From: LMEP-6097 sp049314535
GTDB taxonomy: Bacteria > Cyanobacteriota > Vampirovibrionia > LMEP-6097
Reading direction: 5' to 3'
DNA length: 30,356 nucleotides
NCBI GenBank assembly: GCA_049314535.1
Contig: JBMOEX010000009.1
Location: 1-30,356, forward strand
Shown in pieces: positions 24,973 through 30,356 of this stretch (positions are counted from its first letter, which is position 1; each line of letters begins with the position of its first letter). A program made the position numbers and the translations under genes. The notes under the pieces were generated by a model, which saw only the letters and a list, made by a program, of their open reading frames with translations, was not told the origin of the DNA and searched no databases.

Positions 24973-25811
24973 AGTAATCTAGCTAACTTTTCACTAGCAT
25001 TTTTAGCTGCCTGAACCACGCCTTCATGCCCTAGATCTACTGTTTTTCCATAGACATTAGTAATAATGCTAATCGCTGTTACTTTGACGTTATTTTTAAC
25101 AGCAGTTTCTATCTCTGGAATAGTAGACATACCAACAGCGCTTGCACCCATGTTTTTAAATAAAGCTATCTCTGAGTGGGTTTCGTAATTAGGTCCGTGT
25201 ACACCTACATAGTTACCTTGATGGCACTGTTGCCAAACTCCAATTTCTGCGTTTTCGTCGTCCTCATGATCCTCATGTACCTGCAGTACACTGCGGTCAT
25301 TCGTCCTCCTCAGCCTTGAACTTGCACGTTTGGCAACAGTGCCTTGATCTAGATGAATGTCTAGGTTCTGCTCTGGAACTCCAAGTGCTGCGTTTTTGTT
25401 CTGTGGATTATCAATTAGCTCTGTCTTAAATATAGTGGGTTTCTGCAAAATTCTAGATAGTTTACGAGATTTATCTGGTTTCATAAAATTTAGATAACCT
25501 GTAATCTGCATAAGATCACCTATTTCGTAATTAGGATCTATACCACCAGCTGCATTCGTCAGAATAAGTTCTTCTATACCTTGATTAATTAGATACTGAG
25601 TGGGAAAGCAAGCTTGCTCCCAAGTGAAACCCTCATAGAGATGGGCTCTACCTCTTAACACCCAGATGTTTTTATATTTATCAAGAACGCCTTTATGCCC
25701 TTTAACTTTACCGAGAGGCCAGCCGGGGATTTCAGTATAAGGGATAGATTCGATAGGACTCTCTCCTGATAAGATATCTAAGCCTGAACCTAATATAATT
25801 GCTCTTTTCAT
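24960..25811 (-). CDS. punA: Purine nucleoside phosphorylase carrying an inserted palindromic element
   Basis: A trimeric-type PNP that cleaves inosine/guanosine with phosphate for purine salvage. Motifs: IILGSGLD at the phosphate loop, GRAHLYEG, LTNAAGGID, GVHGPNYETHSEI, GMSTIPE and ITNVYG. All are intact, so the enzyme is plausible. The 283 residues include a 42-residue insert just before NYVGVHGPNYET, encoded by the 121-bp element plus target duplication. Removing it leaves LDQGNYVGVHGP, close to the normal family sequence. A second repeat core adds NKNAALGVPEQN about 10 codons earlier. The insert is hydrophilic and presumably forms a surface loop. The symbol follows the family; pupG/xapA-type specificity cannot be told apart. 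A third repeat copy lies directly before the ATG. Confidence 0.9.
   Translation of the reverse strand: MKRAIILGSGLDILSGESPIESIPYTEIPGWPLGKVKGHKGVLDKYKNIWVLRGRAHLYEGFTWEQACFPTQYLINQGIEELILTNAAGGIDPNYEIGDLMQITGYLNFMKPDKSRKLSRILQKPTIFKTELIDNPQNKNAALGVPEQNLDIHLDQGTVAKRASSRLRRTNDRSVLQVHEDHEDDENAEIGVWQQCHQGNYVGVHGPNYETHSEIALFKNMGASAVGMSTIPEIETAVKNNVKVTAISIITNVYGKTVDLGHEGVVQAAKNASEKLARLLCLS
25223..25343 (-). repeat. Full-length 121-bp palindromic insertion element within the PNP gene
   Basis: The ends are perfect 16-bp inverted repeats (ggcactgttgccaaac at 25223-25238 and its complement at 25328-25343). A second hairpin, TGTAC-CTGCA-GTACA (25276-25290), is centred exactly on the element midpoint (25283). 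The flanks repeat TTGAT (25218-25222 and 25344-25348; CCTTGAT if the end bases are counted), consistent with a target duplication. The net gain is 126 bp, 42 codons. It is open in the PNP frame and encodes no transposase, so it behaves as a MITE/RPE-like non-autonomous element. Confidence 0.88.
25365..25403 (-). repeat. Degenerate repeat core, second copy in the PNP gene
   Basis: The coding strand CAGAACAAAAACGCAGCACT then TGGAGTTCCAGAGCAGAAC aligns to the family core and encodes NKNAALGVPEQN. Orientation and frame are as in the other copies. Confidence 0.6.
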
Positions 25812-25850
25812 AGACTGCTACAAGACTCCATTTTCTGCGTTTTTGTCGCT
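25812..25850 (-). repeat. Repeat core in the 5' leader of the PNP gene
   Basis: AGACTGCTACAAGACTCCAT followed by TTTCTGCG, matching the AGACCGCT-ended subfamily in the beta-lactamase-like gene. It abuts the PNP ATG (25811) and fills the space to the Yip1-like gene stop. It is the only copy not inside a coding region. Confidence 0.65.
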
Positions 25851-25863
25851 CTCATGATTCTTC

Positions 25864-26385
25864 TTAGATAAACATTCCTAGTGCAGGTAAGACTAATTTA
25901 ACTACCAGTATGAAAATAATTATTACGAGTAAAATAGTCGGTATTAGTAATAGCAATAAGGCTCTTGCTTTAGATATTTTACAGATAGTCGCCGTAGCGA
26001 TTAATGTAAGGTTAAATACCCATAGTGAAAGTAAAAATGATAATGTGAAGCCTAAGAATGGCAGTTTATAACTAATTAAGGTTAGTGGTGCCTTAAAGAT
26101 CAGTGGTAGATTGGCGAAGCAGAGAAAACAGATCAGTTTAAAGAAGTCGTTTCGTTTTAAAGTAAAAATAAAACCGATGAGGAAAATCAGTGTCGCAGAA
26201 CCCACGATTTGGAATATGATGTCTAAGCTTTCGCCGAGTGATAGAAAAGTCGAGGAGGCTGCCGCTAAAAAACAGACGATTAATGACTGAAAGAATAGAC
26301 TTCTATTGAATTTAAGGTCAAAATACTTAAAGGCAGTACTTGGTTTAAAGATCAGGTTGTATATATTAGAAGAAACAGAACTCAT
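25864..26385 (-). CDS. Yip1-domain-like integral membrane protein
   Basis: A 173-residue, five-helix hydrophobic protein. The opening NLIFKPSTAFKYF resembles the P-x-x-A-F start of bacterial Yip1-domain (PF04893-type) proteins, and FANLPLIFKAPL plus the W-x-x-x-L helix arrangement also fit. Role in bacteria unknown. The ATG at 26385 is chosen; the frame extends to a TTG at 26409, but that adds eight residues and overlaps coaX deeply. The selected ATG overlaps the divergent coaX ATG on the shared tetranucleotide CATG. Helices: about 29-48, 53-74, 84-98, 107-128 and 139-165. Confidence 0.75.
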   Translation of the reverse strand: MSSVSSNIYNLIFKPSTAFKYFDLKFNRSLFFQSLIVCFLAAASSTFLSLGESLDIIFQIVGSATLIFLIGFIFTLKRNDFFKLICFLCFANLPLIFKAPLTLISYKLPFLGFTLSFLLSLWVFNLTLIATATICKISKARALLLLLIPTILLVIIIFILVVKLVLPALGMFI

Positions 26386-27145
26386 GTTATTAATTATTGA
26401 TATCGGCAATAGTCTCGTTAAGTATCATTTTAATCGACAAACCTTCTTTGAGATAGATGATTTAGCGAGTGCGATTTCAGTATCCTTACATCAGTATAGC
26501 GGATCAATTGGCATAGATACTTTCAGGGTTTTTATAGTTAGCACCAGAAAATCCCTAAACGCTAATGAAAAGGATAAGACGAAGCTTTTATTACAGGGTT
26601 TACAAAAGCAATATGCTCTTTGGTTTCCGATTGAATTTAATGAGGAGCTTTTAGAGCAGAAAAAATTATTAAAAGATACTTATAGAGAACTCGGTGAAGA
26701 TAGGCAGATTAAGGTTTTAGGAGCTTTAAAAATGTTTGAGAATATGAATATAGCTCTTTTCGACTTTGGTTCTGCGACTACGCTTACTTTAGTTAATTCT
26801 AAATATCAATTCAAGAGTGGTTTAATAGATCTTGGTTTTTTAAAAAGTTTTGAACTACTAGGCAGTGGTATGGATCAGCTTCCAGAATTAACTTATCGTA
26901 GGATAGATTCTTACTATTTTGATCTGGAAAGCCGTAGTGAGGGTAATTATACTGAGACTGAGCTTGCTATATTAAATGGGATTTATTCTAGAGTCTTAGG
27001 AACTATTTCAGAGTGGAATAAATATGCAGAAACTTTAATGGATGAGCCTTATACAGTGGCTTGTGGCTATGGCGCTCGTTATTTTGCTGGGCATTTTGAT
27101 AGTATTGCTGATGATGCTGTGCTCTTTGAAAAGGCTTTTAGCTAG
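26384..27145 (+). CDS. coaX: Type III pantothenate kinase
   Basis: A 253-residue cytoplasmic kinase for the first step of coenzyme A synthesis. ASKHA-fold motifs: MLLIIDIGNS at 1-10 (phosphate-binding DxGNS/T), LGEDRQIKVLGA at 103-114 (the GxDR element with the catalytic Asp), and LFDFGSATTLT at 125-135 (the D-GTATT strand). The start at 26384 restores the family N-terminus; the frame is open upstream but lies over the antisense Yip1-like gene. The stop codon lies inside the left arm of the GC-rich palindrome at 27142. A possible -10 (TATATT near 26361-26366) precedes it by about 17 bases. Confidence 0.93.
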   Translation: MLLIIDIGNSLVKYHFNRQTFFEIDDLASAISVSLHQYSGSIGIDTFRVFIVSTRKSLNANEKDKTKLLLQGLQKQYALWFPIEFNEELLEQKKLLKDTYRELGEDRQIKVLGALKMFENMNIALFDFGSATTLTLVNSKYQFKSGLIDLGFLKSFELLGSGMDQLPELTYRRIDSYYFDLESRSEGNYTETELAILNGIYSRVLGTISEWNKYAETLMDEPYTVACGYGARYFAGHFDSIADDAVLFEKAFS

Positions 27146-27238
27146 TAGGGGGCTGGCACTTAGTCTGGCTTCACCCCAAGCGGAGCTTGGGTCCCCAAGT
27201 TTCGCCATCCTAAATCCCAGCCCCCCACTAGCGTGGGG
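27142..27238. repeat. GC-rich palindromic repeat element after coaX
   Basis: Outer arms ctagtagggggctgg (27142-27156) and ccagccccccactag (27217-27231) pair at 14 of 15 positions. Inside is a CCCAAGC-GGA-GCTTGGG hairpin (27175-27191), and CCCCAC-TAGC-GTGGGG (27223-27238) overlaps the right arm. It is far richer in GC than its surroundings and unrelated to the NAEIGV family. It could terminate coaX transcription and may be mobile (REP/BIME-like). It also supplies the coaX stop codon. The interval to 27303 otherwise shows nothing. Confidence 0.75.
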
Positions 27239-27303
27239 TTGGGTGAGAGGAATAGGATTTGTGGTTTTAGTTTATTTTTTAGATAAAACGGTAAGAGTAA
27301 AGA

Positions 27304-27474
27304 TCAAGGCATTATGCCTCTGAAGAAATTTTCTAGAAATGTTTTAGAGTGATCAATTGAGCCTTCTCTTCTTCTACGCATATAGAATACAAAATTGAAC
27401 ATCAAAGATGCAACAACAAAAGAAGAAATCAGTATTGAAGCACCGTAGAGTTCTTGAATTGAAACTTCCATCAT
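27304..27474 (-). CDS. 56-residue single-pass membrane microprotein
   Basis: A short frame from ATG at 27474 to TGA at 27304. Its ATG overlaps the upstream gene's stop in an ATGA arrangement, strong evidence for coupled translation. One hydrophobic helix (about residues 13-31, SILISSFVVASLMFNFVFY) is followed by RRRR, which predicts an inside C-terminus, and a short amphipathic tail (TFLENFFRGIMP). A start at the second Met (27471) is possible. No family known. Confidence 0.65.
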   Translation of the reverse strand: MMEVSIQELYGASILISSFVVASLMFNFVFYMRRRREGSIDHSKTFLENFFRGIMP

Positions 27475-27704
27475 AAATTATCTCCGTATTCTTCCAGAAT
27501 ATCTAAGCCTCTTTCAACACATAAATAGCCAAGGCATAGGATGATTATAGATACAAGCAAATATAACATTGAAAAATTATGCTGTAAATAATCTTTATCG
27601 CTAAAAGCATTAATTACTATAGAACCAAATGGGGTACACAATCCAAAACCAGTATATTTCAGTACTTCAGATCTATATTTCAAAGATTCTTTAGTAAAAG
27701 CCAT
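27471..27704 (-). CDS. 77-residue two-helix membrane microprotein
   Basis: Unrecognised. Hydrophobic segments at about 18-33 (TGFGLCTPFGSIVINAF) and 46-63 (MLYLLVSIIILCLGYLCV), with a charged N-terminus and acidic C-terminus. Overlaps the 56-residue gene by ATGA. Divergent from the two-gene cassette at 27807, with a 102-bp shared upstream region holding one copy of the 19-bp direct repeat. Its small size and pairing with another tiny membrane protein suggest a two-component membrane module; this is inference. Confidence 0.65.
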   Translation of the reverse strand: MAFTKESLKYRSEVLKYTGFGLCTPFGSIVINAFSDKDYLQHNFSMLYLLVSIIILCLGYLCVERGLDILEEYGDNL

Positions 27705-27738
27705 AATCTAAAAGCTTCGCAAGAATCAGAGAATTTTT

Positions 27739-27757
27739 TAAGGGGTCGTTTTTCCTC
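27739..27757. repeat. 19-bp direct repeat, left copy
   Basis: taaggggtcgtttttcctc, identical to 29964-29982. Lies 49 bp before the membrane-protein gene at 27807. May be an insertion scar/target duplication or a shared promoter-proximal motif. Confidence 0.8.
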
Positions 27758-27764
27758 AGAAATG

Positions 27765-27770
27765 TATAAT
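27765..27770 (+). promoter_or_regulatory. -10 element for the 27807 gene pair
   Basis: Perfect TATAAT preceded by TG, 36 bases before the ATG. No convincing -35; the direct repeat lies at that position. AAAGGA occurs about 13 bases before the ATG. Confidence 0.45.
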
Positions 27771-27806
27771 TTAAGATATCTAATTTGAAAGGATTCATAA
27801 TACTTA

Positions 27807-28364
27807 ATGTCAGTAGTTTTAACGAATCCAGAGTCTTTGTTAAGCCTAATCCAGTCAGCAAGCTGCTTCCGTGAAATTGATCATGCTCAAAGTATTTCTT
27901 TTTTTACCAAATATTTCTTTGATTTAAATAGTTTTAATCGGGAGAATAGCTTGTTTATAGAGTTATTGCCATTACTTGGAGGCTTTGATATAGCGGTTCT
28001 AGCTTTTGCGATACAGTTTTTTGCTGAGATTTTTAATCGTTTACAAAACGAGGCTGGGCAGTATCGATCAAGAAAAATGATTCTCACGAATAAATTAGAA
28101 CGAGATTTTAAATATTTAAGTACTTGTTTTGGCTCTCATTTAGTCCTAACTCTTTTGTTAATTTTTGTTTCAAGTATAAAATTTATGCATGAAAATATAA
28201 ATCTTTTAGTTATATTTTCCTTTCTCCTAATGCTATTCACTTTTTTCTTGATATTTTATGCAATTAGGTTTTGCCAAAAATTAATATTTAAAGATAGTCG
28301 AAATCTTGATGTTGAGAGAGTTATAGAGAGACTTGATGAGCTGATGAGTATTCATAAATTATGA
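27807..28364 (+). CDS. Membrane protein with three helices, first gene of a two-gene cassette
   Basis: A 185-residue protein, not recognised. Segments at about 51-75 (LLPLLGGFDIAVLAFAIQFF), 108-126 and 130-155 are hydrophobic. The 76-107 stretch is basic and polar (NRLQNEAGQYRSRKM) and likely cytoplasmic. The C-terminus (KDSRNLDVERVIERLDELM) is a charged helix. Its stop overlaps the next ATG (ATGA), so both products are made together, as for a membrane partner of a soluble effector. Bracketed by the 19-bp direct repeats. Confidence 0.75.
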   Translation: MSVVLTNPESLLSLIQSASCFREIDHAQSISFFTKYFFDLNSFNRENSLFIELLPLLGGFDIAVLAFAIQFFAEIFNRLQNEAGQYRSRKMILTNKLERDFKYLSTCFGSHLVLTLLLIFVSSIKFMHENINLLVIFSFLLMLFTFFLIFYAIRFCQKLIFKDSRNLDVERVIERLDELMSIHKL

Positions 28365-29944
28365 TCAATGAAACACAAATCAAAGATGCTGTAGCTGACT
28401 TATGTGGACTCATAAGAAATCAAAAAATTAGATCAACAGAGCAAGATAAAATTTTTGAAATCTTTCGCAAAAGATTTAACGAATATTTAGATGAATGGAG
28501 AGAATTAACCTCTAGGAGTCAATCAGAGGCTCATAACCTTTTCGGCTTCATGAACTCTCCTTATAATAATGATCTATTTAATATTATCAAAGACAGCTTT
28601 AGGGCACTGACAGAGCTTTATAAAAAGTCTGATGATAATATTAACAAGAATATTTTCCTATTGATTTTTCAACTCATTTACGATCAAGTATCCAAACCAC
28701 AGAATGAAAAAATCTTAAATACCCTGTTATATCGTTTTCACCGAGTCATTTTTGAATATGAACTTCAGCAAAGCCCAATTAATAGGAATAATCTAGAAAG
28801 AGTTACCTTTCGGGTTTTCTCTGAAATCACCTTTTCTGATTCTAATGTGCCTTTAAGGGATTATTTTTCTATATTAAATCAAGATTTTCATGCAATGCTG
28901 TGTAGATTAATAGACCATAGTCTAGAGGATTTTATTTATCAGGAAATTTTTAAGGAGAATATATTTAGATTTCAATATTTAAGAAGATTTCGCAACTTTT
29001 TCATTAAGTCACTTTACGATATTAGTTCGAAAGTAATGGATTTAATAGGTCGTTTAGATTTGGATCATAGTATTTATAGTCGGGTAGAGGAATTAAACTC
29101 ACAAATTCAAAAATTTTATGATGTTGATCAAAGAAACAATAATATTGATCTGATAAATAAAAATATTGAAGGAATAATTATAGGTTTAAAGGAACTTTTA
29201 TCTACGGTACAGGGTATTGATAGCGAAATACTGGAGAATTTTTTAAGTGAGACAGAAAGCAATTTAGGTGACACTTATAACCATAATTTACTGATACTCT
29301 CTATTTTTGAGTTTTTAGCTTACGCCTATAATAAGGAAAAATATGATTTTATTTCTAAGCTTATTAATTATAGATACATAGATCCTGCAAATGATTCGAT
29401 TCCATTATTAATACCTAATCATTTCTATGATGCCCCAGATCAGCTAGAGACTTTTCTCTATATAGCTTTTAATTATTTTAGTAAAGATGAATTGTCTCCA
29501 TATTATGGTAAACCCAGATACTTAAAATATTTCACGATTATTTATCTCTGCTACTGCTTTATCCAAGAGAGTTATGGTGATAGATGGCATCGATTAGATA
29601 ATCACTGGAAACAGACTAAAAAGAGCATAAATGATGCACTAAAAACGGTTTTTAGAGAAGAAGATAAAATCAGCGCGATCAGAAATTATCAAGTACAACC
29701 CTACTTAGCTTCAATAGAGCAGCTAAAAAAAGGACTGGCAGAAGAAAAGCTTGAAACTGAATCCGAGAAAGCCTTAAAGCTGTTTCAAGGGCTTATTAAA
29801 TATAATCGTGACTTAAATTATAAGCATCAAGATAGAGAAAATTCTATAAATATTGATCAGCAGCAGTTTTTAAAAGATAAATTAAATGAAGGCTTAGATC
29901 AGGCAGAAGAATTTTTTAAAATGATACTCGGGTCTCAGATCTGA
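28361..29944 (+). CDS. Orphan 527-residue all-helical protein, second gene of the cassette
   Basis: No motif or family recognised. The protein is rich in Asn, Lys, Ile, Leu and Phe with predicted long helices throughout (LERVTFRVFSEITFS, LRRFRNFFIKSLYD). There is no signal peptide, and the isolated hydrophobic stretches (for example FTIIYLCYCFIQ, near 388-399) look like buried helices rather than membrane spans. The last 70 residues are a highly charged helix (KDKLNEGLDQAEEFFKM). Translationally coupled to the upstream membrane protein. The unit is delimited by the direct repeats, and the gene ends 19 bp before the right copy. A membrane-tethered defence or signalling effector is a hypothesis only. 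Confidence 0.8.
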   Translation: MINETQIKDAVADLCGLIRNQKIRSTEQDKIFEIFRKRFNEYLDEWRELTSRSQSEAHNLFGFMNSPYNNDLFNIIKDSFRALTELYKKSDDNINKNIFLLIFQLIYDQVSKPQNEKILNTLLYRFHRVIFEYELQQSPINRNNLERVTFRVFSEITFSDSNVPLRDYFSILNQDFHAMLCRLIDHSLEDFIYQEIFKENIFRFQYLRRFRNFFIKSLYDISSKVMDLIGRLDLDHSIYSRVEELNSQIQKFYDVDQRNNNIDLINKNIEGIIIGLKELLSTVQGIDSEILENFLSETESNLGDTYNHNLLILSIFEFLAYAYNKEKYDFISKLINYRYIDPANDSIPLLIPNHFYDAPDQLETFLYIAFNYFSKDELSPYYGKPRYLKYFTIIYLCYCFIQESYGDRWHRLDNHWKQTKKSINDALKTVFREEDKISAIRNYQVQPYLASIEQLKKGLAEEKLETESEKALKLFQGLIKYNRDLNYKHQDRENSINIDQQQFLKDKLNEGLDQAEEFFKMILGSQI

Positions 29945-29963
29945 TTAAATGCCTAATATTTTC

Positions 29964-29982
29964 TAAGGGGTCGTTTTTCCTC
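29964..29982. repeat. 19-bp direct repeat, right copy
   Basis: taaggggtcgtttttcctc, identical to 27739-27757 and 2,225 bp away from it. It lies between the end of the two-gene cassette and the PhzF gene. TAAAAT follows three bases later (29985-29990) and could be the -10 for that gene. Confidence 0.8.
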
Positions 29983-30000
29983 TGTTAAAATCAGGATCAT

Positions 30001-30356
30001 ATGCAGACGGAGATCAATGAAAACCCAGAAAAGCAAGTTGTACCGCAGGTTCAGACTATAAAAATAAAACAAATAGACGCCTTTACCAGTAAGCCTTTTA
30101 CTGGTAACCCTGCTGGAGTGCTTACTGAAGCCGCTTCTTTAAGTGATGATCAGATGCTAGCTATCGCAAATGAAATGAACCTTTCTGAGACTGCTTTTGT
30201 CTTGCCTAGTGATAAAGCTGATTTTAGGATTCGCTGGTTTACTACTGAAAGAGAGGTTTTATTTTGTGGTCATGCGACGGTGGCAGCTGTGCATGCTTTA
30301 GCTGAGGAAGCTAAATTCGGCATGGATAAAGACGGTGAATATAGTTTTACCATAGA
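30001..30356 (+). CDS. PhzF-family isomerase/epimerase-like protein, N-terminal part (runs off right edge)
   Basis: The visible 118 residues show the PhzF diaminopimelate-epimerase-like fold: IDAFTSKPFTGNPAGVL with the conserved F-x-G-N-P-x-G loop, the catalytic-Glu region MNLSETAFV (S-E-T), IRWFTTEREVLFCGHATVAA with the C-G-H-A-T motif. Known family role: isomerisation on small metabolites, as in phenazine synthesis; in most genomes the substrate is unknown. Residues 1-20 are a hydrophilic extension before the first strand. AGGA lies four bases before the ATG. The 19-bp repeat is just upstream. Confidence 0.9.
   Translation, partial: MQTEINENPEKQVVPQVQTIKIKQIDAFTSKPFTGNPAGVLTEAASLSDDQMLAIANEMNLSETAFVLPSDKADFRIRWFTTEREVLFCGHATVAAVHALAEEAKFGMDKDGEYSFTI

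Noticed and set aside
26386..26409. TTG start giving an eight-residue longer Yip1-like protein
   Set aside because: No ribosome site, and it deepens the overlap with coaX. The ATG at 26385 suffices.
27042..27323. Plus-strand frame covering the coaX end and the GC-rich palindrome
   Set aside because: It overlaps coaX in another frame and then translates the repeat element; no start signal or family support.
1..30356. CRISPR array, tRNA, rRNA or integrase gene
   Set aside because: No regularly spaced repeats, no cloverleaf-like sequence and no recombinase or transposase motif were recognised on either strand. A tRNAscan/Infernal run would be decisive.

Overview
The window is AT-rich, gene-dense bacterial DNA. 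The organism looks diderm with type IV pilus genes: there is a PilT-type ATPase, a prepilin, and an OppA-like lipoprotein. No rRNA, tRNA or CRISPR array was seen, so lineage cannot be fixed; a non-photosynthetic relative of Cyanobacteria (Melainabacteria-like) is only a guess. Shine-Dalgarno sequences are weak or absent at many starts. Several genes instead have an extended -10 (TGCTAAAAT or TGCTAATAT) only a few bases before the start codon, which suggests short or absent leaders.

Layout. 1-5401 (minus): a two-gene restriction/defence-like module, an Eco57I-type adenine methyltransferase running off the left edge and a PLD-SNF2 helicase, overlapping by 20 bp. 5481-11128: a small coiled-coil lipoprotein candidate, then pheT, a membrane protein, a pilT-like ATPase and a membrane-anchored dcd-like gene in one plus-strand run. 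11174-15909 (minus): gpsA, then speD (own promoter), trpD, a secreted coiled-coil protein, a small membrane protein and a beta-lactamase-like protein. 16132-20536 (plus): a 1214-aa and a 230-aa orphan protein. 20549-24064 (minus): DUF4143 ATPase, OppA-like lipoprotein and LysM protein. 24199-27145: a prepilin and purine nucleoside phosphorylase pair and a Yip1-like membrane protein (minus), and divergent coaX. 27142-29982: a GC-rich palindrome, two tiny membrane-protein genes overlapping by ATGA (minus), and a divergent two-gene cassette (membrane protein plus 527-aa orphan) bracketed by a 19-bp direct repeat. 30001 to the end: the start of a PhzF-family gene.

The most striking finding is a family of short interspersed palindromic elements that sit inside genes in frame. 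A full-length 121-bp copy with 16-bp perfect terminal inverted repeats is inserted in the purine nucleoside phosphorylase gene. Removing the 126 bp between its flanking TTGAT repeats restores a normal-looking enzyme sequence. Related cores, all in the same orientation relative to the gene and all read in the frame giving Asn-Ala-Glu-Ile-Gly-Val or a variant, occur twice in trpD, twice in the beta-lactamase-like gene, once more in the phosphorylase gene and once in pheT. A further copy lies just upstream of the phosphorylase start. This resembles the protein-coding palindromic elements of Rickettsia (RPE) in behaviour, but I do not recognise the sequence.

The best candidate for an undescribed gene system is the repeat-bracketed cassette at 27739-29982, possibly together with the two tiny membrane-protein genes opposite it.
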